NCBI RefSeq assembly: GCF_050320395.1 | Contig: NZ_CP144459.1 | Coordinates: 62,001-126,000 of the forward strand | DNA from: Treponema_C sp050320395 | GTDB lineage: Bacteria; Spirochaetota; Spirochaetia; Treponematales; Treponemataceae | Direction of reading: 5' to 3' | Length of the DNA: 64,000 bases | The notes under the pieces: generated by a model | Seen by the model: only the letters and a program-made list of their open reading frames with translations | The model's database searches: none | Told to the model about the DNA's origin: nothing | Shown: piece by piece, positions 1 to 8,380 of the stretch | How the letters are laid out: each line of letters starts with the position of its first letter | Numbering within the stretch: the stretch's first letter is position 1 | Made by a program: the position numbers and the translations under genes

Positions 1-138
1 CTTCAGGACCTTATTGTATCCGCTTCACACGATGCGCAAAAGCGCGTTCAGGAAGCTATAAAAGAAAAAATGGGGCCGGTATTACAGGGTATGAATATTC
101 CCGGCTTGAATCTTTCAGGTCTTTTGGGCGGACAATGA
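1..138 (+). CDS. YbaB/EbfC nucleoid-associated protein, C-terminal part (5' end outside window)
   Basis: The first 45 codons read as an open frame that ends in TGA at 136-138. The visible peptide starts LQDLIVSASHDAQ, has a KEKM helix region and ends in a Gly/Leu-rich tail (LSGLLGGQ). This matches the C-terminus of the small DNA-binding YbaB/EbfC family. The position supports it: in many bacteria ybaB lies directly 5' of recR, and here its stop overlaps the recR ATG by four bases (ATGA), implying translational coupling. The start and most of the protein lie outside the window, so the call rests on the tail and the neighbour. Confidence 0.7.
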   Translation, partial: LQDLIVSASHDAQKRVQEAIKEKMGPVLQGMNIPGLNLSGLLGGQ

Positions 139-722
139 ACGCAATAGACGAGCTTGCCGACAGTTTTTCGCGGCTTCCCGGTATCGGAAAAAAAACGGCC
201 GTGCGTTTAGCGCACCACCTGCTTAAAGCGGACCAGGCTTTTTTGGAGCGTTTTGCTTCCCAGCTGGCCCGTTTACACAGCCGCATACATTATTGCTCGG
301 AATGCGGAGCCTGTACCGAAACCGATCCCTGCCCCGTATGCTCCGACCGTTTAAGAGAGCGAAGTCAAATATGCGTGGTCGAGCAGCCTCAGGATATAGA
401 CGTTATAGAATCATCGCGCGAATACCGCGGGCTTTTTCACGTTTTGGGCGGTTTGATTGCCCCTCTTGAGGGTATAGGGCCCGAACAGCTGCACATTGCA
501 AAGCTGATTGAGCGCATCCAAAGGGGCGGCATAACCGAAGTTATCATCGCAACGCCTCCTACAATAGAAGGGGACACAACGGCCCTCTATGTAAACCGCC
601 TTTTAAGCCCCGCGGGTGTAAAGGTTACCCGTCTTGCATCGGGGCTTCCGGTCGGAGGCGATTTGGAATATGCCGACAAACTTACCCTTGCCCGCAGTTT
701 CCGCGGCCGCACCGCTTTGTAG
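135..722 (+). CDS. recR: Recombination mediator protein RecR
   Basis: RecR acts with RecF/RecO to load RecA at gaps and stalled forks. The 195-residue length is normal for the family. A helix-hairpin-helix lies near residues 12-28 (LPGIGKKTA). A four-cysteine zinc finger follows (C54, C57, C66, C69), then a Toprim domain from about residue 79 containing the family-typical CVVEQPQDI segment, and a C-terminal Walker-B-like region (GLPVGGDLEYAD). The ATG overlaps the end of the EbfC-like gene by 4 bp, the usual ybaB-recR coupling. The gene converges on the zinc-ribbon gene and ends ten bases before that gene's stop. Confidence 0.96.
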   Translation: MNAIDELADSFSRLPGIGKKTAVRLAHHLLKADQAFLERFASQLARLHSRIHYCSECGACTETDPCPVCSDRLRERSQICVVEQPQDIDVIESSREYRGLFHVLGGLIAPLEGIGPEQLHIAKLIERIQRGGITEVIIATPPTIEGDTTALYVNRLLSPAGVKVTRLASGLPVGGDLEYADKLTLARSFRGRTAL

Positions 723-731
723 AAAACCGGT

Positions 732-1175
732 TCAGCCGTCTAAAGGCATCTGCTTTTTAGACAATCCCGTTTTCTTATGGCATTCCGTGCAGCCGGTAAT
801 ATGTACGTGTTTTTTTCCGGTTTTACGTGTAAAAAGGTGGGCGTCCAAATGTCCTTCCAACGGTACCTCTTTATGACAGACGGGGCATGTACGCTTGAGG
901 CCGGGGTCGACTTTAGGGTAACAATGCGGACAGCCGTGAATCGTACAGGGCAGGTCGTTAATCGTACCCGTTTTATACACACGCGAAACAAGGTTTTCAT
1001 TAGCGAATAATTTTGAATTGCACAGGGGGCAGGGCGTTTTTTCTCCCGCTTTTTTTTGTGCATCCGATTTACCCCATGCCCGCTTATATTCCAAAAAAAA
1101 GCGCCAAGCCGCATAAAATATCAAAATCGCCGATATAAGGGCAATACTTATACCGATTATCCGTGTAATACTCAT
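732..1175 (-). CDS. Membrane-anchored multi-zinc-ribbon protein, unknown function
   Basis: A 147-residue protein with one N-terminal membrane segment (about residues 5-28, very hydrophobic, followed by EYKR). The soluble part is rich in paired cysteines: CPLC near 49, CTIHGCPHC around 77-85, CPVC near 97 and GCTEC near 128, plus several His. This implies two or more bound metal ions, probably zinc ribbons, on the cytoplasmic or periplasmic face. I do not recognise a named family. The start at 1175 has a TATCAT -10-like hexamer eight bases upstream and no clear Shine-Dalgarno site. Transcribed divergently from rsmI and convergently with recR. Confidence 0.7.
   Translation of the reverse strand: MSITRIIGISIALISAILIFYAAWRFFLEYKRAWGKSDAQKKAGEKTPCPLCNSKLFANENLVSRVYKTGTINDLPCTIHGCPHCYPKVDPGLKRTCPVCHKEVPLEGHLDAHLFTRKTGKKHVHITGCTECHKKTGLSKKQMPLDG
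738..762. terminator. Short inverted repeat between convergent genes
   Basis: GTCTAAA and TTTAGAC form 7-bp arms around an 11-base loop just past the recR stop. They lie inside the last codons of the convergent zinc-ribbon gene. A T-run is part of the second arm. It could stop recR transcription, but the stem is short and AT-rich. Confidence 0.4.
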
Positions 1176-1221
1176 CTTTAACTATGATAACCGTTTTTTT
1201 GATTTTTTACCATATTGACAC

Positions 1222-1250
1222 TTGCAGGAAGAATCTTTTAAAGGTATAAT
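1222..1250 (+). promoter_or_regulatory. Sigma70-type promoter of rsmI, probably leaderless
   Basis: TTGCAG (1222-1227) and a consensus TATAAT (1245-1250) are separated by 17 bp. Only six bases lie between the -10 box and the GTG start at 1257, so transcription should begin at or next to the start codon. No Shine-Dalgarno sequence can fit. Confidence 0.7.
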
Positions 1251-1256
1251 CAAAGT

Positions 1257-1991
1257 GTGTCGGGTTTGTATATAGTCGGAACTCCTATCGGTAACTTAGG
1301 CGATATTACCTATAGGGCATTGGAAACCTTCCGCGCGGCGGATATAATCGCCGCAGAAGACACCCGGCATACGCTGCAGCTGCTCACGCACTTCGGGATA
1401 AAAAAACCGCTTGTGTCCTGCCGTGCGCAAAACGAAAAGGAAGCTGCCGAGCGTATTGTAAAGCTTTTGGCTGAAGGAAAAAACGTTGCCTTTGCAAGCG
1501 ATGCCGGAACGCCCGGTATAAGCGATCCGGGGGCTGTTTTGGCCGATACGGTGAGGAATGCGGGGTATGCGGTTATTCCGATTCCCGGTGTATCCGCCCT
1601 TACGGCATTGACCAGCGTTGCGGGTGAAGGCGGAAAAACCCTGATTTTTGAAGGTTTTTTACCGCAAAAACCGGGTAAGCGCAAAAGCCGTGTAAAAGAA
1701 CTTTTGGAAACGGGATATGCATTCGTTTTGTACGAATCTCCGTTCAGAATAGTTAAGCTTTTGACGGATATTGCCGATATTGAATATGAGCGCCGTGTAG
1801 TTGTCGGCCGTGAGCTGACAAAATTGCACGAAGAAATTATAGGGGGGACTGCCGCGCAGGTGCGTGACGAATTCGGTTTGCGAAGTAAAATTCAGGGAGA
1901 ATTCGCCGTTTTTGTCGCGGGAGTAAAAAAGGCGCAATTTTGTAAAGGAGATTTCGACTCAAGAAGAGAGGCAGACGAAGATGACCATTGA
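1257..1991 (+). CDS. rsmI: 16S rRNA 2'-O-ribose methyltransferase RsmI
   Basis: RsmI methylates the ribose of C1402 in the 16S rRNA decoding centre with SAM. Family hallmarks are in order: YIVGTPIGNLGDI at the N-terminus, AAEDTRHT near 35, FASDAGTPGISDPG near 80-94, IPIPGVSAL near 110 and FEGFLPQKPGKR near 130. At 244 residues it is shorter than the roughly 280 of the E. coli protein, lacking the C-terminal extension. The start is GTG, chosen because the SGLYIVGTPIGNLG motif begins immediately there and a promoter ends six bases upstream. The 3' end overlaps flgM by 11 bp. Confidence 0.95.
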   Translation: MSGLYIVGTPIGNLGDITYRALETFRAADIIAAEDTRHTLQLLTHFGIKKPLVSCRAQNEKEAAERIVKLLAEGKNVAFASDAGTPGISDPGAVLADTVRNAGYAVIPIPGVSALTALTSVAGEGGKTLIFEGFLPQKPGKRKSRVKELLETGYAFVLYESPFRIVKLLTDIADIEYERRVVVGRELTKLHEEIIGGTAAQVRDEFGLRSKIQGEFAVFVAGVKKAQFCKGDFDSRREADEDDH

Positions 1992-2268
1992 CAGACTCGG
2001 AGGAATAGACCCTCTAAAAGACGTTCAAAACGCTTACAAAACTCCGTCCAAGCAGCCCCTGCGTGCAGGACACGACAGCATTAGTATTTCCGATGAAGCC
2101 AGAGAAATGGCTGAAGCTTATTATTTATCGGAGATTGCCGCATCCACGCCGGATGTACGTGCCGACCGTGTAGCTGAAGTACGCGAAAAAATAAAAGATC
2201 CGGGATATTTAAACCCCGATGTTATTTCATCAACGGCAGATAAAATAGCGAGCAGTTTCGGTTTTTAA
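1981..2268 (+). CDS. flgM: Anti-sigma-28 factor FlgM
   Basis: FlgM holds the flagellar sigma factor FliA inactive until the hook-basal body is complete and FlgM is exported. The 95-residue protein has the expected pattern: a disordered, polar N-terminal half containing SISISDEAREM, then a C-terminal half matching the FlgM core (VRADRVAEVREKIKDPGYLNPDVISSTADKI, described in part). It overlaps rsmI by 11 bp, so it is probably translated from the same message. Periplasmic flagella are expected in a spirochete, which fits. Confidence 0.85.
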   Translation: MTIDRLGGIDPLKDVQNAYKTPSKQPLRAGHDSISISDEAREMAEAYYLSEIAASTPDVRADRVAEVREKIKDPGYLNPDVISSTADKIASSFGF

Positions 2269-2280
2269 TCGGACAAGTCT

Positions 2281-3432
2281 ATGGCGGATTTTATCTTTAA
2301 GATTTCCCCGCATATCGTATCAGGTTCTTATACCTCAAGCAGAATCGGACAATTTGTACGTGAATCGGGCGAACGCTTTATGCTCATAGCCGATCCGGTT
2401 TTGGCGGATTTCGGTACTGTTGAAAAAATCGAAGTATCTTTAAAAGAAAGCGGTATTCAATATTTTAAATTCGACGAAATTCCCGAAGCGGCGGATACCG
2501 AATTAATCGGTCAAGCCCTAACCCTTGCCCGTGATGCCTGTGTTCACGGCGTAATATCGGTCGGCGGAACACGTATTTCTTCAATTGCGAGGACGGTTGC
2601 GGCTTTTTTTAATGAACAGCGCACAATATATGATTTTATCGATGCGGCGGGGCCCGAAATCGAGCCTATTCCCTATATCGGAATACCTACGACAAGTTCA
2701 AACGGCTTTATCTTTTCCGATAAAATTCCCGTCGTAGACTCAAGAACCGGACAGCTGAAGATTTTAAAAGCTCAAAACGGATTGTGTAAGCTTGCCGTAT
2801 ATGACCCGAATTTGCCTGTTTCTTTAACGGACAAGCAATTTATTTCAATGGTTTTGCATACTATATGCATTGCCGGAGGCGCCTATCTTTCGCAAAAAGC
2901 GAATTTTTTTTCGGATATGATTGCCGAAAAAGCACTCGAATTTTTAGGTTATGCACTGTTCGGAATGCCGGCTTCGATTTCTTCGGCCGCACCGAAACAA
3001 CAGTTTGCAATGGACGGGGGATGTATGGCCGCTTTGGCAACGGCTTCAAGCAGCGGAGGTGTGGCAACCTTATTGGCACAGTCTATCAGTGCGCGTCATA
3101 ATCTGCCGCCGTCTTTAATTGCAGCAATATTATTACCCCACCTTATTGAAGATGCCGCCGATTCCAAAAAAGACCGTTTGGTGCATATTGCGCGCTTGCT
3201 GCATATTGCGGCTGAAACTTCCGACGGCGATGCTTCCGTTGCCATGCTCAGTGAAGCTGTCAGGAATAAAACGGCGGAATTCGACTTGCCTGCGCGTTTA
3301 GCCGATTTATCTCTTACAATGGAACAGTTGGCAGTCTGTGTGGGCGATTTGGGCAAAACCGATGCCGTACAGAGTTTTCACCGCTCCATGTCGGAAGATG
3401 ATTTATTTGATATTATAAAGCGCGCTTTTTAA
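2281..3432 (+). CDS. Iron-containing alcohol dehydrogenase superfamily protein with degraded active-site motifs
   Basis: A 383-residue protein with the two-domain layout of the iron-ADH/dehydroquinate-synthase fold. Landmarks are the nucleotide-binding loop region (SVGGTRISSIA near 94-104), the conserved PTT (near 137) and an AYLSQKANFFSD segment near 200-213 that aligns with the metal-binding helix. By eye, key residues are lost: GGGSxxD reads GGTRISS, the Asp and His of the DAxxHAxE motif fall on His and Ile, and the HGxxxAxLLP His falls on Pro. It may be a non-enzymatic or altered member. It sits between flgM and a TrmH-type methylase on one strand with short gaps. Confidence 0.7.
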   Translation: MADFIFKISPHIVSGSYTSSRIGQFVRESGERFMLIADPVLADFGTVEKIEVSLKESGIQYFKFDEIPEAADTELIGQALTLARDACVHGVISVGGTRISSIARTVAAFFNEQRTIYDFIDAAGPEIEPIPYIGIPTTSSNGFIFSDKIPVVDSRTGQLKILKAQNGLCKLAVYDPNLPVSLTDKQFISMVLHTICIAGGAYLSQKANFFSDMIAEKALEFLGYALFGMPASISSAAPKQQFAMDGGCMAALATASSSGGVATLLAQSISARHNLPPSLIAAILLPHLIEDAADSKKDRLVHIARLLHIAAETSDGDASVAMLSEAVRNKTAEFDLPARLADLSLTMEQLAVCVGDLGKTDAVQSFHRSMSEDDLFDIIKRAF

Positions 3433-3446
3433 TTCCGTTTTGATTT

Positions 3447-4271
3447 ATGATTGACCCTTCAAAACTTCATCAAATGCACGGCGGTTTTCGCCGCAGAAAA
3501 CTTGTTCTTACCCTCGGTGCCTTGGAACGCGATATTGCCGGGCTTAACGATGAAACGCAGCCGCTTTCCAAAACCGCTTTTAAATATATCACAAGGGCCG
3601 ACTACATAAAAAAAATCGCCCGAATCGTTGCCGAAGATCCGAAGATGAGCGGCAATGCCCGAAACGAACTTATACGGCTGATAGGGGAAGAACCTTTTGA
3701 CGAGCGGCGCGTATGCAATACGGCCCGAAATTATTTACTTGAAATTACCGGTTCGCCGAGCGCGGAATGGGATTTGATTATAGCCCCGCACAGCCGCTGC
3801 AGCGAAAGGCCGTTTCACAGGGGGCTTTTTGTCTATGCCGAAGATATCCGCTCTCCCTTTAACCTGGGCTCGGTTTTCCGTACCGCCGAAGCCTTCGGTG
3901 CCGAAAAGCTGTTTTTATCTCCTTTTTGTACGGACCCGGCGCACCCGCGTGCAATACGCTCGGCGATGGGCTGTATGGACTTTTTACCCCATGAGAGGCT
4001 CTCTTTGGATGAGCTTCGCGCCGTAATGCCGGAAATTCCCGTATTTGCTCTGGAGACGGGAGGGACGCCGCTTGAGCAATTCGAATTTCCCGCACGCGGG
4101 ATTGCCGTTATCGGTTCCGAAGAGCTGGGCATTCATCCCGAAACTTTAAAAAAAGCATCCTACGGTACGGTCAGTATTCCGGTATGCGGAGTAAAGGCGT
4201 CTTTAAATGTAGGGGTTGCCTTCGGTATATTGATGCAGTCATGGACGGCCGCTTTAAAAAAGCGTCCCTGA
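3447..4271 (+). CDS. TrmH/SpoU-family RNA 2'-O-methyltransferase
   Basis: A SPOUT-class SAM-dependent RNA ribose methyltransferase. The N-terminal 115 residues form a helical, basic extension. The catalytic domain follows with the three family motifs: an early N-and-R motif (SPFNLGSVFRTAEAFG near 137-152), GSEELGI near 224-230, and the C-terminal VSIPVCGVKASLNVGVAFGI motif near 245-264, where the knot binds SAM. The target base (tRNA or 23S rRNA) cannot be told from sequence. It lies 14 bp after the preceding gene and probably shares its message. Ends before a convergent gene. Confidence 0.9.
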   Translation: MIDPSKLHQMHGGFRRRKLVLTLGALERDIAGLNDETQPLSKTAFKYITRADYIKKIARIVAEDPKMSGNARNELIRLIGEEPFDERRVCNTARNYLLEITGSPSAEWDLIIAPHSRCSERPFHRGLFVYAEDIRSPFNLGSVFRTAEAFGAEKLFLSPFCTDPAHPRAIRSAMGCMDFLPHERLSLDELRAVMPEIPVFALETGGTPLEQFEFPARGIAVIGSEELGIHPETLKKASYGTVSIPVCGVKASLNVGVAFGILMQSWTAALKKRP

Positions 4272-4309
4272 CTTGTAACATACGAGACTTCGCTTTATAA
4301 GCGGAAAAC

Positions 4310-5794
4310 TCAGTTTTCTTTTTTAAAGGCTTTTTCCAAACGCTCGGATATCTTTTTCAGCTGTTCTTCATTTTCAACTTTAAACTCTTTTAAAATATCC
4401 GGATCGAATTGGTAAAATTCGATTTCTTCGTCTCTGTAATGGGCGAGCATATTTGCAAAGTACACGACACCGACCAGTTTTTTTACGTTTTCGTCCGCGG
4501 CATCCGGTTCGTGGTGACAGCGGATGGTTTCGGATATAACTTCGGGAAAATTCCATTTTTGGGCAATAAGGGAACCTATCTCCGCATGGTTGGAGCCTGC
4601 GGCCAAACGTTCGACCAGGGATGAGGACAGAGGTTTGTTTTCGCTCATTTGTTTGACTTTTTCAATCAATTTGGGATGAGCCGAGTCAAAAACAACCTTT
4701 CCCATATCATGGAGCAGACCGCATACATAGGAATCGTCGACAATAGGGCGTTGGGATGCATAAAAGCTTCGTGCAAGGTTATAAGCATAAAAGGCGACCC
4801 GATATGAGTGATCCCAAAGCCGCCTCTGTTCTTTCGAGCCTGCCCCCAGGCTTTTAATGGAGCCCAAAGAGTAGAGCAGGTTTCTGATTCCGTTTACGCC
4901 GACGAGCTTTACGGCGTCCGCAATCTTGTGGCAGGGGTTTGCAAGCGAAAAAGCGGCGGAGTTTACGAGCTTAAGAAGGTCGGCGGTTAGGGCGACGTCG
5001 TTGCTTATATGCGCCGCTATATCCGAAAGCTTGAATTCGGGGTCATTTAAGAGCTTATTGATTCGTGCGATGTTTTCGGGGAACTGAGGAAGCGCATCTA
5101 TAACTTCTACCAGTTCTTTTGACAGCATTGATATTTCCCGGCGGCGCTCCTTATCGACCGGAACGATAATGCGGCTTACGGTTTCGCCCTTTTCGCAAAA
5201 CACCTGTACACAGTCATTGCCCGCACCGATTTTTGTCAGCATCAATACCATGATAATAAGGCCCAAGCCCGCTCCCTCGGTAGCATCAACGGAAGCGGCA
5301 AAGGCTTCTTCAACGCTGGAATATTGCTGGGCGCGGGTAATTTTGTCGTGGATGCGTTTATATTCGTGGGGAGTTAAATCGGAATTATTGCGTACTTCTA
5401 TTTTAATTTTATCGCGGAAATGCTGCAAAATCAATTTAACATATAATCCCGCATTTTTTTGCAGCTGCAAGTAGTAACGTATATTTTCAAGGGTATCGTT
5501 TTTAAAGTTTACCATTCCGTTTTCATAGTCGGCAGGATTGTTTATATCAAGACCCTTTTCTTTAAAATAGACGCGCTTTGTATTTGCTTTTTTTGCATTT
5601 GTAGTCAGTTCATTCAGGCAGTAAATCATGTATTCTATCATGGCATCCTGATTAAGCTCTTTGAGAAAGGCTGTCAGCACTTCGGCCATATATAATTCCA
5701 TTTGGTGCGGGAGCGTATAGGTGGTTATAGATAAGGGTACCCCCGCTTGAACTGCCCTTTGAATTTTCGTTGTAGACAGAGTCGCTTCACTCAT
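4310..5794 (-). CDS. Histidine-kinase-type ATPase domain fused to an HDOD domain
   Basis: A 494-residue cytoplasmic signalling protein. Residues about 60-220 resemble a GHKL/HATPase fold, with an N-box-like ELTTNAKKAN near 65 and a G-box-like EGAGLGLIIM near 173. There is no phosphoacceptor His domain before it. Residues about 230-430 form an HDOD domain (LLKLVNSAAF, GVNGIRNLLY), which here also retains an HD-type LLHDMGK motif and a distal IRCHHEP. The C-terminus is a charged helix. It has no membrane segment and no receiver domain. The gene stands alone, convergent with the TrmH-type gene, under its own near-consensus promoter. The ligand and output are unknown. Confidence 0.8.
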   Translation of the reverse strand: MSEATLSTTKIQRAVQAGVPLSITTYTLPHQMELYMAEVLTAFLKELNQDAMIEYMIYCLNELTTNAKKANTKRVYFKEKGLDINNPADYENGMVNFKNDTLENIRYYLQLQKNAGLYVKLILQHFRDKIKIEVRNNSDLTPHEYKRIHDKITRAQQYSSVEEAFAASVDATEGAGLGLIIMVLMLTKIGAGNDCVQVFCEKGETVSRIIVPVDKERRREISMLSKELVEVIDALPQFPENIARINKLLNDPEFKLSDIAAHISNDVALTADLLKLVNSAAFSLANPCHKIADAVKLVGVNGIRNLLYSLGSIKSLGAGSKEQRRLWDHSYRVAFYAYNLARSFYASQRPIVDDSYVCGLLHDMGKVVFDSAHPKLIEKVKQMSENKPLSSSLVERLAAGSNHAEIGSLIAQKWNFPEVISETIRCHHEPDAADENVKKLVGVVYFANMLAHYRDEEIEFYQFDPDILKEFKVENEEQLKKISERLEKAFKKEN

Positions 5795-5801
5795 AATTAC
5801 T

Positions 5802-5829
5802 ATTATAGTGTAAAATGTAAGACTGTCAA
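5802..5829 (-). promoter_or_regulatory. Near-consensus sigma70 promoter of the ATPase-HDOD gene
   Basis: On the minus strand TTGACA (5829-5824) and TATAAT (5807-5802) are both consensus, with a 16-bp spacer. Seven bases separate the -10 from the ATG at 5794, so the message is predicted to be leaderless. Confidence 0.75.
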
Positions 5830-5894
5830 GGATCAGACGGATTTTTTAAGGGTAACCCGGTACGGCAGGCCGCAAAAAAAGCTTGGGGAAAATT

Positions 5895-7001
5895 TTATAC
5901 AAGGGTTCCGATGCTTTTTCCGTAATGAATGTGCGGGGCCAACACTTCAGAATATTTTTTTTCTTTATAGGCCGGATCGGCAATCATTTTCATCAGCATT
6001 TTTGCACACATCTTTCCCATTGTTTCTTCCGGTGTAACCGAGCAGGTGATTCCTTCGGTTTCCCAGTTTGAATGAGAATAGTCAAAACATACAACGGAAT
6101 AATCATTCGGTATCCGTTTTCCTTTTTCGGAAAAAACTTCCGTCAGGCATTTGTAAAGCATAACATTACAGCATGCAACGGCGGTACAATCGGGAATTGT
6201 TTTTAAAAAATGCCAGATTTTATGTTTTAACTGTTCCGTGTCGTTTAATTCATCGGAAATAATCCATTTTATATAGTTGTCGTCAAAGACGGCGCCGTAT
6301 TTTAACACCGCCCGTACAAAGCCCTGAAATTTATTGCAGCCCTGATAGTTATCGTATAAAAAAAGACCGGCAATATTTTTATGTCCCTTTATGGTAAGTT
6401 CTTTTACCAGAGCATCGGCACAAGCCTGATCATCGACTATAATTTTGGGATAGGGTGTTCCGCTGTAATAGTTGTTGTAAAAAATAAAGGGAATGTTTTT
6501 GTTATAAATCTGTTCATAACAGTCTATATTCGGATTCATTAAGCTTGCTTTAACGCCGTCGATAATAATTCCGTGTACATTTTTCATACAGGCTTGCAGG
6601 CACCTGCGCTCGTTGGCGATTTTATTGTCGGTAAAAAATATCTTTAATTCGACATTGTACGGTTTTAGTGAAGAACGTACGGCATGAATAAAGACCCGGT
6701 TTGCCTCGCGGTCCTGCCCCTGTATAACCAAGGCGATTTGCAGTTTTGTACGGTCTTCCGTGTAGTCGGACATAACGGCTTTTCGGTTATTAAAAAAGGT
6801 TCCGCTGCCTTGGATGGAATAGGCAAGGTCTTCTTCCATTAAGCGTTTAATGGCCTTTCGCACGGTCTCCCTGCAAACGGAAAACCGATTGCAGAGAAAC
6901 TGTTCGCTCGGAAGTTTGCGCAAATCGGAGAATTTATGCTGATCTATGTATTGTCTTAAATAGCGGTAAATTTGCTCCGATTTTACACTTTTTCCGCTCA
7001 T
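5895..7001 (-). CDS. GntR-type transcription regulator with a LacI-like sugar-binding sensor domain
   Basis: A 368-residue regulator. Residues 1-70 are a GntR winged helix (IYRYLRQYID, LPSEQFLCNRFSVCRETVRKAIKRL, then the IQGSGTFF wing). The remainder is a periplasmic-binding-protein-like sensor of the AraR/LacI type (IALVIQG near 90, IIIDG near 140, IIVDDQACADALVKEL near 188, a VTPEE segment near the end). It is the last gene of the tctCBA-sulfatase operon, starting only eight bases after the sulfatase stop, so it very likely controls that operon and is regulated with it. The effector is probably the imported compound or its desulfated product (inference). Confidence 0.85.
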   Translation of the reverse strand: MSGKSVKSEQIYRYLRQYIDQHKFSDLRKLPSEQFLCNRFSVCRETVRKAIKRLMEEDLAYSIQGSGTFFNNRKAVMSDYTEDRTKLQIALVIQGQDREANRVFIHAVRSSLKPYNVELKIFFTDNKIANERRCLQACMKNVHGIIIDGVKASLMNPNIDCYEQIYNKNIPFIFYNNYYSGTPYPKIIVDDQACADALVKELTIKGHKNIAGLFLYDNYQGCNKFQGFVRAVLKYGAVFDDNYIKWIISDELNDTEQLKHKIWHFLKTIPDCTAVACCNVMLYKCLTEVFSEKGKRIPNDYSVVCFDYSHSNWETEGITCSVTPEETMGKMCAKMLMKMIADPAYKEKKYSEVLAPHIHYGKSIGTLV

Positions 7002-7009
7002 AACGCCGG

Positions 7010-8380
7010 TTACCTGTCTCTAATTTCGGGCTCGCTGCATTCGGCTTCTTTAATATGCTCGAGAAGCCGGGTGCGCATGTACATTTTAACTTCCCTATAT
7101 GATTCATCGTTGATGAGATTTGTAAGCTCATAGGGGTCTTTTTCCAAATCATATAAAAAGTCGTCTATGTATAAGTCGGAAGCGGCTTCGGTTATCCCGC
7201 TTAAGCCGGGAGCGACAACGGAATACTTATACCGTTCATTTCGCACACAGCGGCCTACCCGCGATTCGGAGATTTGCACAAAAACTTCGTTGCGGCGCTC
7301 CGGCGGAATATCGCCCGATGCAACCTTGTCCAGCCGCTCTCCTATCATGTGATTACCGATATCGATACCGGCAAGATGTACAAGGGTTTTCGGAATACTT
7401 GCGGTGGAAACGATTTCTTTTACCCGTTTTCCCTTTTGGCAAAAGGAGCCGCCTGAAATCACAAGGGGTACATGGATAGCGGATTCGTGGCAGCTACGCT
7501 TGTAATCGTCATAGCCGTATGTATGCTCATCCCGGTTTCTTGTACGGAAGTGTGAGCCGTGGTCGGAAGTGTAAATAATCACCGTATTTTCGTACAGATT
7601 TTTTTCTTTCAGCTTTGCAATCAGGCGGCCGAGGTTTTCATCGCAGCTGCGGCAGGCTCCCAGATAATCGGGATACTCTTCTTTCCAGTCGCCGCCGGGA
7701 AGACTTGCCAAATCTTTCGGAGGAGTAAAGTTTTTATACTTTTCTTTTGAGCCATCAGGCCCCTGATAGTGATGCGCATTGTTTTGATGGTGGGGCTCTA
7801 TTTGACTTATCGTAAGAAAAAAGGGCTTTTTCCCCTTGTATCCGTCCAAAAATTCCAGAGCCTGGTCGGTTATAAAATCCGCACGGTAACCTTGAAAGTC
7901 GATTTTATTGCAGTTTTCATCGAAGATATAGCCGCCGTAACCGTCACTGGTAAATTCCAACACGTCCGCAGCACGCCAAAAGCCCGTATAGCCTCCGCGG
8001 TATCGGGGAGGAACAGCCTTTGTTTGAAAATCGATTGTCGGTACTTTTTCGGCTTCCCCTTCACTTGCCAAATGCCATTTTCCGACGTAAGCGGTTTCGT
8101 AACCGGCTCCTTCCATGTAATTTGCAAGGGTTTTTACGTTTACCGGCAGCATTTTGGCATTTGTAAAGCAGCCTGTTTCCGTAGGATAACGTCCCGTTTG
8201 AAAAAGAGCGCGGCAGGGGCCGCATACCGGCTGTGCCGTAAAAGCGTGCTCGAAAAGGGTTCCTTCTTCGGCAAGCTTATCCAGATTCGGCGTAATGTCG
8301 AGTTCCTGCCCGTAACAGCCGCAAGTGTCCGCCCGCTGTTGGTCCGAAAAGTAAAAAACGATGTTGTACGGTTTATGCAC
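7010..8380 (-). CDS. Type I sulfatase, cytoplasmic
   Basis: Alkaline-phosphatase-superfamily sulfatase, 456 residues from the chosen GTG start. That start has GAGG seven bases upstream and overlaps the tctA stop by eight bases. A longer frame upstream only overlaps tctA. Metal-binding SDQQRADTCG begins at residue 12. The formylglycine motif C-x-P-x-R is C53-G-P-C-R57, followed by QTGRYP. GKWHLA is near 94 and TSDHG near 275 gives the second metal site. No signal peptide is present, so it should act on a compound already imported, presumably by the TctCBA-type system encoded upstream. A cysteine-type sulfatase needs a maturase encoded elsewhere. The substrate is unknown. Confidence 0.88.
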   Translation of the reverse strand: MHKPYNIVFYFSDQQRADTCGCYGQELDITPNLDKLAEEGTLFEHAFTAQPVCGPCRALFQTGRYPTETGCFTNAKMLPVNVKTLANYMEGAGYETAYVGKWHLASEGEAEKVPTIDFQTKAVPPRYRGGYTGFWRAADVLEFTSDGYGGYIFDENCNKIDFQGYRADFITDQALEFLDGYKGKKPFFLTISQIEPHHQNNAHHYQGPDGSKEKYKNFTPPKDLASLPGGDWKEEYPDYLGACRSCDENLGRLIAKLKEKNLYENTVIIYTSDHGSHFRTRNRDEHTYGYDDYKRSCHESAIHVPLVISGGSFCQKGKRVKEIVSTASIPKTLVHLAGIDIGNHMIGERLDKVASGDIPPERRNEVFVQISESRVGRCVRNERYKYSVVAPGLSGITEAASDLYIDDFLYDLEKDPYELTNLINDESYREVKMYMRTRLLEHIKEAECSEPEIRDR

